In this document: in pieces, positions 41,123 through 50,204 of the stretch
Numbering within the stretch: the stretch's first letter is position 1
Layout of the letters: each line of letters opens with the position of its first letter
Origin: 62-47 sp051954235
GTDB taxonomy: Bacteria; Pseudomonadota; Alphaproteobacteria; Rhizobiales; Xanthobacteraceae
Direction: 5' to 3'
Length of the DNA stretch: 64,000 bases
Assembly (NCBI GenBank): GCA_051954235.1
Contig: JBQCHY010000056.1
Span: forward strand, 62,001-126,000
Notes under the pieces: model-generated
Told to the model about the DNA's origin: nothing
Database searches by the model: none
The model's input: the letters and a program-made list of their open reading frames with translations, nothing else
Position numbers and translations under genes: made by a program

Positions 41123-42730
41123 ATGGCTGTGATGAAATCGGATATCTCAACAGCGAGCGACGAATATCGCCGCAACGAAAGCGTCTATCGCGAGCGTATC
41201 GCCGATCTGCACCGGCGGCGCGCCGCCGCCATGCTGGGCGGCCCAGAGCGCGCGCGCCGACTGCACAAGGAGCGCAAGCAACTGTTGCCGCGCGAGCGCA
41301 TCGCCGCGCTGATGGACCCCGGTTCGCCTTTCCTCGAATTCAGCCAGTTGGCCGGCGAAGGCATGCACGAAGGCGTGCCGCCCGGCGGCAGCATCATCAC
41401 CGGTGTCGGCATCGTCTCCGGCCGCCCGTGCATGATCATCGCCAACGACGCCACCGTGAAGGGCGGCACTTATTACGGCATCACTTGCAAGAAGCACGTC
41501 CGCGCCCAGCACTTCGCCTGGAAGCATCGCCTGCCCTGCATCACGCTGGTGCAATCCGGCGGCGCCAACCTTCCGGATCAGCCCGGCATCTTCCCGGACG
41601 AAGGCCAGTTCGGCTCGATCTTCTACAACCAGATCCGAATGTCCGGCGAAGGCATTCCGCAGATCGCCATCGTGCACGGCCCCTCCACCGCCGGCGGCGC
41701 CTACATGCCGGCGCTGTGCGACGAGACCGTGATCGTACGCAATCAAGGCGCGATGTTTCTCGGCGGACCGCAACTCGTTTACGCCGCGACCAAGGAAGAA
41801 GTCGGCGTCGAAGAACTGGGCGGCGGCGAGATGCACAGTCGCATCAGCGGCGTCACCGATCACCTCGCCGAGAACGACAGCCACGCCATCGCCATCACCC
41901 GCGACATCGTCGCCAATCTCGGCGACATTCCCCAGCAACGCTGGCAGGTGGCGGAGCCACGGCCGCCGCGCTTCGATCCGCGTGACATCTACGGCCTCAT
42001 CAGCGCCGATCCGCGCGTGCCCACCAACAACCGCGACATCATCGCGCGGCTGATCGACGGCAGCGAATTTCACGAATTCAAGCCGCTCTACGGCGACACG
42101 CTGATCACCGGCTTCGCCCGCATCATGGGCTTCGAGATCGGCATCGTCTGTAATAACGGCGTGCTGTTCTCGGAAAGCGCGCTGAAGGCAACACATTTCA
42201 TCGACCTCTGCTGCAAGCGCGGCATTCCGCTGTTGTTCATGGCGGACGTCACCGGCTTCATGGTCGGCCGCGAAGCCGAAGAAGGTGGCATCTCCAAGCA
42301 CGGCGCCAAGATGATCACCGCGATGGCCAGCGCCGACGTGCCGAAATACACGCTGATCATCGGCAATTCCTACGGCGCCGGTTACATGTCGATGTGCGGC
42401 CGTCCGATGAAGCCCAATGCGATGATGATGTGGCCGAACGGTCGCTCTGCGATCATGGGCCCGGACCAGGCCGCGAACACGCTCGCCATGGTGCGGGACG
42501 AGGTGCACAAGCGCGAAGGCACGAGTTGGACCGAAGAGGAGCGCGAAGCCTATCGCGCGCCGGTGCGCCAGCAGTTCGAGGATTTCGCCAACGCCTACAA
42601 TTTCGCGCGCAACATCTGGTGCGACATGGTGATCGATCCGCTGGAAACCCGCAACGTGATGGCGCTGCTGCTCGATCTCGCCGGCCGGTTGCCGCCCAAA
42701 GAAACGCGCGTCGGCGTGCTTCGGATGTGA
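41123..42730 (+). CDS. Acyl-CoA carboxylase beta subunit, methylcrotonyl/geranyl-CoA carboxylase-like
   Basis: 535 residues, tandem crotonase-like carboxyltransferase. The block NLPDQPGIFPDEGQFGSIFYNQ with VHGPSTAGGAYMPALCDE and RNQGAMFLGGPQLVYAAT is the pattern of methylcrotonyl-CoA carboxylase beta, which also covers geranyl-CoA carboxylase. It carboxylates an alpha,beta-unsaturated branched acyl-CoA at the gamma methyl group. It is 12 bp downstream of the dehydrogenase and 18 bp upstream of its alpha partner. This context fits a leucine- or acyclic-terpene-type route: dehydrogenate, carboxylate, hydrate. The choice between these substrates cannot be made by eye. Confidence 0.92.
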   Translation: MAVMKSDISTASDEYRRNESVYRERIADLHRRRAAAMLGGPERARRLHKERKQLLPRERIAALMDPGSPFLEFSQLAGEGMHEGVPPGGSIITGVGIVSGRPCMIIANDATVKGGTYYGITCKKHVRAQHFAWKHRLPCITLVQSGGANLPDQPGIFPDEGQFGSIFYNQIRMSGEGIPQIAIVHGPSTAGGAYMPALCDETVIVRNQGAMFLGGPQLVYAATKEEVGVEELGGGEMHSRISGVTDHLAENDSHAIAITRDIVANLGDIPQQRWQVAEPRPPRFDPRDIYGLISADPRVPTNNRDIIARLIDGSEFHEFKPLYGDTLITGFARIMGFEIGIVCNNGVLFSESALKATHFIDLCCKRGIPLLFMADVTGFMVGREAEEGGISKHGAKMITAMASADVPKYTLIIGNSYGAGYMSMCGRPMKPNAMMMWPNGRSAIMGPDQAANTLAMVRDEVHKREGTSWTEEEREAYRAPVRQQFEDFANAYNFARNIWCDMVIDPLETRNVMALLLDLAGRLPPKETRVGVLRM

Positions 42731-42748
42731 TGACGGGAGAAGCACGTC

Positions 42749-44746
42749 GTGTTCGATAAAATCATGATCGCCAATCGTGGCGAAATCGCCTGCCGGATCG
42801 CCCGCACCTGTCGGCGGCTCGGCGTTGCCGTCGCCGGCGTCCATTCGTCCGCCGATGCCGATGCGCTGCATGTGAGGGAGATCGGCGAATCCATCGCCAT
42901 CGGCGGCGCTGCCGCCTCCGACAGCTATCTGCGCATCGATGCGGTGATCGACGCCGCGAAAGCCACCGGCGCGCAGGCGATCCATCCGGGCTTCGGCTTC
43001 CTCGCCGAGAACGCGACGTTCGCTCGCGCGGTCGAGGCGGCCGGTCTCACCTTCATCGGCCCGACGCCGGACGTGATCGAGCGGCTTGGCGACAAGGCGC
43101 TGGCGAAACAGGAAGCCGACGCCGCCGGCGTGCCGATCATTCCCGGCAGCACGACGCCGAGCGAGGACAAGGCCGAGGTCGAGCGCATTGTGCGCGACAC
43201 CGGCCTGCCGGTGATGCTGAAGGCCGCGGCCGGTGGCGGCGGCAAGGGCATGCGCGTGGTCTCCACGCTCAACGGCCTCGCCGACGATATCGAATCCGCC
43301 ATGCGTGAGGCCAAGAACGCGTTCGGCTCCGCTGGGTTGATCGTCGAGAAATTGATTCCACGCGGCCGCCACATCGAAATCCAGATTCTCGGCGACGGCA
43401 AAGGCAACGTCATCCATCTGTTCGAGCGCGAATGCACCTTGCAGCGCCGCCATCAGAAAGTGATCGAGGAAGCGCCGGCGGCGAACCTGCCGACCGCGCT
43501 ACGCGACCGCATGGCGGCGGACGCAGTGCGGCTCGGCAAGCGGCTGAACTATCGCGGCGCCGGCACCGTCGAGTTCATCCTGCAGGACGACGCCTACTAT
43601 TTCCTCGAAGTGAATCCGCGCTTGCAGGTCGAGCACCCGGTGACCGAGAGCATCACCGGCCTCGACATCGTCGAACTGATGCTGCGCATCGCCTCCGGCG
43701 AAGGTCTACCGTTGACGCAGGAGCAAATCGCCTGCCACGGTCACGCCGTCGAAGCACGGATCTGCGCCGAAGACCCCGCCAACAATTTCCTGCCGAGCAC
43801 CGGCGACATCGTTCACGTCAGTTTCCCGGCGAGCGATATCCGCGTCGAGACCGGCGTGGAAAGCGGATCGGTGGTCACCCCCTACTACGACTCCATGTTG
43901 GCGAAGTTGATCGCCTTCGCGCCCGCCCGTAACGAGGCGCTGGACAAGCTGCGCGATGCGGTGGACGCCACCTCGATCTTCGGAGTCACCACCAATCAGG
44001 CGTTTCTTGGCGGTCTGCTTGACTGGTCCGCGACACGCGAAGCGACGTTCCATACCCGGTCGATCGACGAAAGCATTGGCCAACTCATCGCGACATCGTC
44101 GGAATTCGACCGTGAGGCGCTCGCGCTCGGCAGCTGCTTCTGGATGATGCGCCAGCGCGAAACGGCTGCGCGCGATCCCTGGCAGTCGCGCGATCTCACC
44201 GGTTGGCATATGGCGGCCGGTGACGCTGGCCTGTCGCCGATTCCGGAACTGCATTTGACGACGGCCGGCCACAGCGCCGAAATTCGCTTTGCGCCGGTGC
44301 AGCCCGACGGCGCGATGACCGTCGGTATCAATGACGACGAACTGACAGTGCGTCTCGACCCCATCGGCGACGATCGCTTTACCGCCGTGGTCGGCTCGCG
44401 CCGCGAAGTGGTCCGCATTCATCAGGAACAGAACGCCATCTTCGTCCACAACGGGCGCGGCGTTCACGCGATGCAGGCGCTGCCCTACCTCAGCTACATC
44501 AGCGCGACGGCCGAGACCAGCGGCGACTTGCGCGCACCGATGACCGGCATGATCCTCAAGGTCAATGTCGCAGTCGGCGACAAGATGAAGACCGGCGACG
44601 TTGCTGCCGTGCTCGAATCCATGAAGATGGAATTGCGGATCGCGAGCGAAGTCGACGGCGTCGTCACGGCCGTGAATTGCCGCGCCGGCGAAACTGTCGA
44701 ACGCAACGCCGTGATCGTGGTGGTCGAACCGGAGCCGGCGTCATAA
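42749..44746 (+). CDS. Acyl-CoA carboxylase alpha subunit (biotin carboxylase plus BCCP)
   Basis: 665 residues. The biotin carboxylase has IMIANRGEIACRIARTCRRLG, the glycine loop AAGGGGKGMRVV and FLEVNPRLQVEHPVTE; the C-terminal domain has the biotinylated Lys in ESMKMELR. Serine instead of Ala before MKM is a less common variant of the biotin motif. It is the partner of the preceding beta subunit and is the same length as the first alpha subunit in the window, though the two are clearly different in sequence outside the core motifs. The crotonase gene follows 39 bp later. Confidence 0.93.
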   Translation: MFDKIMIANRGEIACRIARTCRRLGVAVAGVHSSADADALHVREIGESIAIGGAAASDSYLRIDAVIDAAKATGAQAIHPGFGFLAENATFARAVEAAGLTFIGPTPDVIERLGDKALAKQEADAAGVPIIPGSTTPSEDKAEVERIVRDTGLPVMLKAAAGGGGKGMRVVSTLNGLADDIESAMREAKNAFGSAGLIVEKLIPRGRHIEIQILGDGKGNVIHLFERECTLQRRHQKVIEEAPAANLPTALRDRMAADAVRLGKRLNYRGAGTVEFILQDDAYYFLEVNPRLQVEHPVTESITGLDIVELMLRIASGEGLPLTQEQIACHGHAVEARICAEDPANNFLPSTGDIVHVSFPASDIRVETGVESGSVVTPYYDSMLAKLIAFAPARNEALDKLRDAVDATSIFGVTTNQAFLGGLLDWSATREATFHTRSIDESIGQLIATSSEFDREALALGSCFWMMRQRETAARDPWQSRDLTGWHMAAGDAGLSPIPELHLTTAGHSAEIRFAPVQPDGAMTVGINDDELTVRLDPIGDDRFTAVVGSRREVVRIHQEQNAIFVHNGRGVHAMQALPYLSYISATAETSGDLRAPMTGMILKVNVAVGDKMKTGDVAAVLESMKMELRIASEVDGVVTAVNCRAGETVERNAVIVVVEPEPAS

Positions 44747-44785
44747 CCGCGTTAGCAACGACGCAGAACAACCAGGGAGGATGCC

Positions 44786-45550
44786 ATGCGATTGGGCAGC
44801 GTCAATTATGACACCAAGGGCAAGATCGCCATCCTGACCCTTGATGAACCCACCAAGCTCAATGCGCTGACCAGCGGCATTCGCGAAGGCATTCTTGCCG
44901 GCCTCGCCCGCGCCGATGCCGACGACGGCATTCGCGCCGTTATCATCACCGGCGGTGGTGACAAGGCGTTCTGCGCCGGCGCCGATATCTCAGGGTTCGA
45001 ACTGGAAGCCGAGAAGGGCCGCAAATTCCTTGCCGCCGCGCTCGACGTGCTTGCCGCGCCGGAACGTTGCGGCAAGCCGGTGATTTCCGCCGTCAACGGC
45101 CTTGCCTATGGCGGCGGTTTCGAACTCGCGATGGCGTCGGATTTTATCATCGCGTCCGACCGCGCCAAATTCGCCGTGCCGGAAATCCAGCTCGGCCTAC
45201 TGCCGGGCTTCGCCATCGTTCGCCTGCACGAGATCGTCGGCCGGGCGAAAGCAAAAGAGCTTAGCATTCTGGGCGATCCGATCAGCGCGGCGGAAGCCGA
45301 GCGGATCGGGCTGGTGCTGCGCGTCGTCCCTCATGATACGCTGATGGCAAATGCCATAGAATTTGCCGAGCGGATCGCCGCCAAGCCACGGCTTGCGGTG
45401 GCGATGGCGAAATCGTTCTACAATCGCGGCCTCGGCGGCGACGAGATGCGCCACGCTGTCGACGGCTTCCCGCTGCTGATGATGCACGAGGACGCACGCG
45501 AAGGCGTCAGCGCTTTCCTCGAAAAGCGCAAGCCGAAGTTCAAGGATTAG
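44786..45550 (+). CDS. Enoyl-CoA hydratase (both catalytic Glu present)
   Basis: 254 residues. Unlike the other three crotonases in the window, it keeps both glutamates of the rat enzyme: Glu113 in YGGGFELAMASD and Glu133 in AVPEIQLG. Oxyanion segments FCAGADISG and AYGGGF are normal. In a dehydrogenase-carboxylase operon the natural role is hydration of the carboxylated unsaturated acyl-CoA, as methylglutaconyl-CoA hydratase does in the leucine route or AtuE in the geranyl route. GGGAGG precedes the ATG. It ends nine bases before the likely ATG of the hydrolase gene. Confidence 0.88.
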   Translation: MRLGSVNYDTKGKIAILTLDEPTKLNALTSGIREGILAGLARADADDGIRAVIITGGGDKAFCAGADISGFELEAEKGRKFLAAALDVLAAPERCGKPVISAVNGLAYGGGFELAMASDFIIASDRAKFAVPEIQLGLLPGFAIVRLHEIVGRAKAKELSILGDPISAAEAERIGLVLRVVPHDTLMANAIEFAERIAAKPRLAVAMAKSFYNRGLGGDEMRHAVDGFPLLMMHEDAREGVSAFLEKRKPKFKD

Positions 45551-45559
45551 GTGCACGCC

Positions 45560-46417
45560 ATGCAGCAACGAAGCTTCACCGGTGCACACGGTCAGACGAT
45601 AGCCGCCGAAGCTGTCGGCGAGGGCCCACCGGTGTTGCTCGCGCACGGCGGCGGACAGACCCGCGCTGCGTGGTCGAAGGTGTCGCGCGCACTGGCCAAG
45701 GCTGGCTATCAAGCCATTGCCATCGACATGCGCGGCCATGGCGAAAGCGAATGGTCGCCGTCCGGCGCTTACCACTTTTCCGACTACGCCGCGGACCTCG
45801 TCGCGATCGCGGACACGTTGCAAGGCAAGCCCTCGGTGGTGGGCGCTTCGCTCGGCGGACTCGCGGGGCTGTTGGCCGAAGGCGAATTGCGGCCCGGCAT
45901 CTTCACCTCGCTCACGCTGGTCGACGTGACGCCGCAACTGGAGCCGGAAGGCGTCGCCCATATCCTCGGCTTCATGGCCGCGCACATCCACGAAGGTTTC
46001 GCCACGGCCGACGAAGCCGCCGCCGCGATCAGCGCTTATCTCCCGCATCGCAAGCAACGCGGGCCGTCGGAGACGCTGGAACGCTACCTGCGCAAATGTG
46101 ACGACGGGCGGCTGCGCTGGCATTGGGACCCCCAATTCATCAAGGCCGCGAGCCAGTCCTCACCGGAGGATTCGGAAGCGCGCTTTGCCGCTGCCGCTCG
46201 CCGGCTCAAGCTTCCCGTTCACCTGATCCGGGGCGCTTCCAGCAATCTGGTGACGACCGAGGCAGCACAGCAGTTTCTCCAGTTCGCACCGCACGCGACC
46301 TATACCGATATCGTCGGCGCCGGGCACATGGTGGTCGGCGACCGCAATGATGCTTTCACCGAAGCCATCGTCCGATTTCTGCGCCAGCAGGCGCCGCTCT
46401 CACACGCGCATTCATGA
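45560..46417 (+). CDS. Alpha/beta hydrolase
   Basis: 285 residues. The oxyanion HGGG segment lies at 29-32, DMRGHGES at 56-63, the nucleophile Ser97 in VVGASLGGLAG and a catalytic His256 near the C-terminus in GAGHMVVGD, matching a complete Ser-Asp-His hydrolase of the epoxide-hydrolase/haloperoxidase-like group. The ATG at 45560 follows TAGGTG; a GTG at 45551 directly after the previous stop is an alternative start. It ends the plus-strand catabolic operon. It may open a lactone or cleave an ester or C-C bond of the pathway; thioesterase is also possible. Confidence 0.83.
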   Translation: MQQRSFTGAHGQTIAAEAVGEGPPVLLAHGGGQTRAAWSKVSRALAKAGYQAIAIDMRGHGESEWSPSGAYHFSDYAADLVAIADTLQGKPSVVGASLGGLAGLLAEGELRPGIFTSLTLVDVTPQLEPEGVAHILGFMAAHIHEGFATADEAAAAISAYLPHRKQRGPSETLERYLRKCDDGRLRWHWDPQFIKAASQSSPEDSEARFAAAARRLKLPVHLIRGASSNLVTTEAAQQFLQFAPHATYTDIVGAGHMVVGDRNDAFTEAIVRFLRQQAPLSHAHS

Positions 46418-46483
46418 TGTTTGTGAGCTTCGGACCATTTCGGCGACTACGCCCAATATCGCGCTTGCGTCAAAATCTTACGC

Positions 46484-46498
46484 TGGTTAGCTTAACCA
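46484..46498. promoter_or_regulatory. Inverted repeat upstream of the ABC importer operon
   Basis: TGGTTA-GCT-TAACCA: a perfect 6-bp palindrome with 3-base spacer, 65 bp upstream of the LivG-type gene. It differs from the TCTAACA palindrome in spacing and arm sequence, so a different regulator would bind it. Confidence 0.5.
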
Positions 46499-46563
46499 TC
46501 AAAGCCTCCATAGAAAGGCTATCACCTTCTCATATGTGCCGCCCGCGCGGAGCCGAATTGTAG

Positions 46564-47382
46564 ATGACGGACGGAAAGGACAAGTCGAGGGGCGCTCAAG
46601 GCAGTGCTGGTCCTGTGCTGGAATGCAAGTCCGTCGAACGCCGGTTCGGCGGCATCATTGCGTTGAACGGGATCGATCTTCAGATCAATCGCGGAGAAAT
46701 CTTTGGCCTTGTCGGGCCGAACGGGTGCGGCAAAACGACCCTCACCAACGCCATCACCGGATTCTATCCGCCGCAACGCGGCAACATCCTGCTCAACGGC
46801 AACGACATCACCGGCCTCGCACCGCACAAGGTCGCGCGTCTCGGCGTGGCGCGCACGTTCCAGAATCTCGCGCTGTTCAACGGCATGAGCGTGCTCGACA
46901 ACATCCTGCTCGGCCGCCATGTCCACATGCATGCCAGCGTGCTGCGCACCGCCGGTTACTGGTGGCTGGCGCGCGGCGACGAAACCGCCAATCGCGCGGC
47001 GGTTGAGGAGGTCATCGACTTCCTGCAACTGGAAAGCGTGCGCGATGAATTGGTAGACGGCATTCCGATAGGCCTGAAGAAGCGCGTCGAACTTGCGCGC
47101 GCGCTCGCCGCCGAACCGAGCCTCCTGATTCTCGACGAGCCGATGGCCGGCATGAATCAGGAAGAAAAGGAATACATGGCGCGCTTCATCCTCGATGCGC
47201 GGGACGAGCGCCATGTCACCGTGCTGCTGATCGAGCACCACATGGACGTTATTACCGGCATCTGCGACCGCATGCTGGCGCTGAACTACGGTGCAATGAT
47301 CGGCTCGGGCATCCCGGCGGAAGTCGTCGCCGATCCCCGCGTGGTGGAAGCCTATATCGGAGGCGCGCATGCGGCCCACTGA
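46564..47382 (+). CDS. ABC importer ATPase, LivG type (system 1)
   Basis: 272 residues. Walker A GPNGCGKTT, then the LivG-type insert, Walker B LLILDEPMAG, and the switch His in LLIEHHMDV. The signature motif reads PIGLKKRVELARAL, a variant of the LSGGQ region often seen in LivG (LPYGLQRR). It is the first gene of a plus-strand importer operon. It would pair with the LivF-type ATPase at 51285 to power the LivH/LivM permeases. It overlaps the next gene, an acyl-CoA ligase, by 14 bp. GGAG lies upstream of the ATG, spaced rather long. The substrate is not shown by an ATPase. Confidence 0.88.
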   Translation: MTDGKDKSRGAQGSAGPVLECKSVERRFGGIIALNGIDLQINRGEIFGLVGPNGCGKTTLTNAITGFYPPQRGNILLNGNDITGLAPHKVARLGVARTFQNLALFNGMSVLDNILLGRHVHMHASVLRTAGYWWLARGDETANRAAVEEVIDFLQLESVRDELVDGIPIGLKKRVELARALAAEPSLLILDEPMAGMNQEEKEYMARFILDARDERHVTVLLIEHHMDVITGICDRMLALNYGAMIGSGIPAEVVADPRVVEAYIGGAHAAH

Positions 47383-49309
47383 AGGCGGCACCTCCGCGAA
47401 AGCGACAACCTGGGATTTCGGCGCCGACACCACCTTGAGCCGCCTGCTCGCCAAGAACGCCGAGGTGTTTCCCGGCGACATCGCGATGCGCGAGAAAAGT
47501 AAAGGCATCTGGCAGGAGATGACCTGGCAGCAGGTGCTCGACAACATGCTGCAGTTCGCCGCCGGGCTGGAGAGCCTGGGATTCAAGGAAGGCGACGTGC
47601 TGCTGGTGGTCGGCGACAATCGCCCACGGCTCTACACCGGCATGATCTCGGCCGGCGCGCTCGGTGGCTACGCCATGCCGGCGTTTCCCGATGCCACGCT
47701 CGATGAAGTGCGCCATTTTGTGCACGAAGCCGATGTGCGCTTCGTTCTCGCCGAGGATCAAGAACAGGTCGACAAGATGCTCGACCTGCGCGAGCAAGGC
47801 GCCAGCATCGCGCACATCATCTACGACGACCCGCGCGGTCTTGCGAGCTACCCGTTTCCCGGCTTGATCTCGTGGGATGCGCTGTGCGCCAAGGGCGAAG
47901 TGCGCCTGAAGGCGGAAGCCGGACTGCGCGAAGCCTTGATCCAGCGCGCTACGCCGGACGGCCCGGCGGTGTTCGTCCATTCGTCGGGCTCGACCGGCAA
48001 GCCGAAGGGCATCGTGCTGTCGCACCGCAACCTGCTGTCGGGCGTGCGCAACGCCTATCACGGCGGCGCGTTCGATTTCGGCGAAACCATCCTGGCCTAT
48101 CTGCCGATGGCGTGGGTTGGCGATTTCGCCGTCACCGTCGCGGCCGGCGTCGCGCTGCGCTTCACCATCAACATTCCGGAGAAGCAGGAAACGGTGCTAC
48201 AAAACCTGCGCGAGGTGGCGCCGACGTTCTACCTCGCAGCGCCGCGAAGCTGGGACAACATGCTCACCACCATTCAGGTACGCATGGAGGACTCTACGCC
48301 GCTGAAGAAGGCGATCTACAAGTTCTTCATGGCGTCGGCGCTGGCGGCGGAGCGCCGCAAGCTCGAAGGCGGACAGCCGACGCTGAAGGAAATGCTGCTC
48401 GGCCCGCTCGGCGAGTGGCTGGTCTACGGCCCGATCAAGGATCAGTTCGGCCTGTCGCGGCTGCGCGGCGCCTTCACCGGCGGCGAGGCGATGGGCGAAG
48501 ACACCTTCGTATTCTATCGCGCACTCGGCATCAAGTTACGGCAGCTTTACGGACAGACCGAAAGCAGCGCCTACAACGCGCTGCAAAGTCCCGACGAAGT
48601 GCGGCTGCACACTGTCGGCCGCCCCTTCCCCGGCGTCGATGTGCAGATCAGCGATGCCGGCGAAATCCTGATCCGCTCCGGCAGCGTGTTCTCAGGCTAC
48701 TTCAAGCAGGAGGCCGCCACGCGCGAGGCCTTGCGCGACGGCTGGCTGCACACCGGCGACGCCGGCTATCTCGAGCCTAACGGCCATCTCGTGGTGCTGG
48801 GCCGGTTGTCGGACGTGGTCCACACCGCCAAGGGCGAACGCTACATCCCGAACTACATCGAGAACCGTCTCAAGTTCAGCCCCTACATCAAGGAAGCCGC
48901 GGTGCTGGGCGCCGGCCGCGACACGCTGGCGACGCTGATCTGCATCGACAAGGAAGCCGTCGGCTTCTGGGCCGAACTGCGCGGCATCTCCTACATGTCC
49001 TATGCCGACCTGTCGCAGAAACCGGAAGTCGCGGCGCTCATTCTGGAAGCAGTGAGGCACGTCAACCGCACCCTGCCGGAAGCGCTTCACCTCAAGCGCT
49101 TCGTCAACCTGCATAAGGAATTCGACGCCGACGACGGCGAAATTACCCGCACGCGCAAGATCCGCCGCAACGTCGTCGAGGATCGCTACGCGCCGATCAT
49201 CCACGCCATCTACGACAATCAGAAAAGCGTCTTGATGAAAGCCCAGATCACATACGAGACCGGCGAGGTCGGCGTGATCGAGCGCACGCTCTCGGTGCAG
49301 GAGGTCTGA
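47369..49309 (+). CDS. Long-chain-type acyl-CoA synthetase embedded in the ABC importer operon
   Basis: 646 residues, the longer FAA/FadD-type AMP-ligase layout. The phosphate loop is VHSSGSTGKPKGIVLSH, then YLPMAWVGDFAV, a long lid insert, YGQTESSAYNAL and the hinge VLGRLSDVVHTAKGERYIPNYIEN. The C-terminal lysine region is TRTRKIRRN. A GGAGG site lies upstream of the ATG, which overlaps the LivG-type gene. Lying between ATPase and permease genes of one importer, it probably makes a CoA ester of the imported carboxylate. Aromatic, alicyclic or long-chain acids are all possible. Confidence 0.87.
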   Translation: MRPTEGGTSAKATTWDFGADTTLSRLLAKNAEVFPGDIAMREKSKGIWQEMTWQQVLDNMLQFAAGLESLGFKEGDVLLVVGDNRPRLYTGMISAGALGGYAMPAFPDATLDEVRHFVHEADVRFVLAEDQEQVDKMLDLREQGASIAHIIYDDPRGLASYPFPGLISWDALCAKGEVRLKAEAGLREALIQRATPDGPAVFVHSSGSTGKPKGIVLSHRNLLSGVRNAYHGGAFDFGETILAYLPMAWVGDFAVTVAAGVALRFTINIPEKQETVLQNLREVAPTFYLAAPRSWDNMLTTIQVRMEDSTPLKKAIYKFFMASALAAERRKLEGGQPTLKEMLLGPLGEWLVYGPIKDQFGLSRLRGAFTGGEAMGEDTFVFYRALGIKLRQLYGQTESSAYNALQSPDEVRLHTVGRPFPGVDVQISDAGEILIRSGSVFSGYFKQEAATREALRDGWLHTGDAGYLEPNGHLVVLGRLSDVVHTAKGERYIPNYIENRLKFSPYIKEAAVLGAGRDTLATLICIDKEAVGFWAELRGISYMSYADLSQKPEVAALILEAVRHVNRTLPEALHLKRFVNLHKEFDADDGEITRTRKIRRNVVEDRYAPIIHAIYDNQKSVLMKAQITYETGEVGVIERTLSVQEV

Positions 49310-49312
49310 GCC

Positions 49313-50200
49313 ATGGATATCCTGCTGCTTCTGGAATCGTCTCTCAACGGCGCGCTGGTCGGCCTGATGTATTCGCTGGTCGCGATGGGCATCGTGCTGA
49401 TCTACAAGTCCTCATCGGTGCCCAATCTCGCGCAGGGCGCCATGGTGATGCTGGCCGGCTACGTCATCCTGGCCTTCTCCAACCAACTCGGCTTGCCGTT
49501 GTGGGTCGCGATTCCGCTCGGCATCGTCACCATGTTCATCATCGGCGTCGGCATCGAACGCGTGGCACTGCGACGATTGGCGGGCCGCCCGATCATCATG
49601 ATCCTGATGATGACGCTGGGCATCGAAATCTTCCTTCGTGCCGGTTCGATGACGATCTGGGGTGGCACCTCGCGGCCGCTGCCGCTGGGCATCAGCGACG
49701 CGCCGCTGTTTCTCGGGCCGCTGCTGATCAACCGCGCTTACGCGGTCGGCGCCGGCGTCGCGGTCGCGATGTTCGTGCTGCTGGTGTTGTTCTTCCGTAC
49801 CCGGATCGGCGTAGTGCTGCGCGCGATCTCGGATGACTATACGGCTGCATGGTCGGTTGGTATTTCGGTGGAGCGCGGCGTTGCGCTATCATGGGCAATC
49901 TCGGCAGTCGTGGCGACCATCGCCGCCGTGCTGTGGGGATCGGTGCAAGGCGTCGATCAATCGCTGGCGCTACTGCTGCTCAAGGGCGTGACGGTCGCCG
50001 TCCTCGGCGGACTGGACAGCATCGGCGGCGCGCTGCTCGCCGGCATTCTGCTTGGGATCGTCGAGGGGCTGGCTTCCATCGTACTCGATCCCCTGCTCGG
50101 CGGCGCCAGCCGCGAACTGGTCGACGCGGCGATGCTGATCCTCACCATCATGCTGCGACCGCACGGCCTGTTCGGCCGCCACGACATCGAGCGGGTGTAA
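49313..50200 (+). CDS. ABC importer permease, LivH type (system 1)
   Basis: 295 residues with about eight to nine hydrophobic segments. The N-terminal region LLLLESSLNGALVGLMYSLVAMGIVLIYKSS is typical of LivH, as is the EAA-like loop around RAISDDYTAAWSVGI. It starts three bases after the ligase stop, with GGAGG upstream, and is four bases from the LivM-type gene. With LivM it forms the membrane channel for the solute delivered by the SBP at 52179. The HAAT family imports amino acids, amides and aromatic carboxylates. Confidence 0.88.
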   Translation: MDILLLLESSLNGALVGLMYSLVAMGIVLIYKSSSVPNLAQGAMVMLAGYVILAFSNQLGLPLWVAIPLGIVTMFIIGVGIERVALRRLAGRPIIMILMMTLGIEIFLRAGSMTIWGGTSRPLPLGISDAPLFLGPLLINRAYAVGAGVAVAMFVLLVLFFRTRIGVVLRAISDDYTAAWSVGISVERGVALSWAISAVVATIAAVLWGSVQGVDQSLALLLLKGVTVAVLGGLDSIGGALLAGILLGIVEGLASIVLDPLLGGASRELVDAAMLILTIMLRPHGLFGRHDIERV

Positions 50201-50204
50201 GATC

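Noticed and set aside
41147..43453. Long minus-strand open frame opposite the carboxylase genes
   Set aside because: Antisense shadow; composition typical of reversed GC-rich coding DNA.
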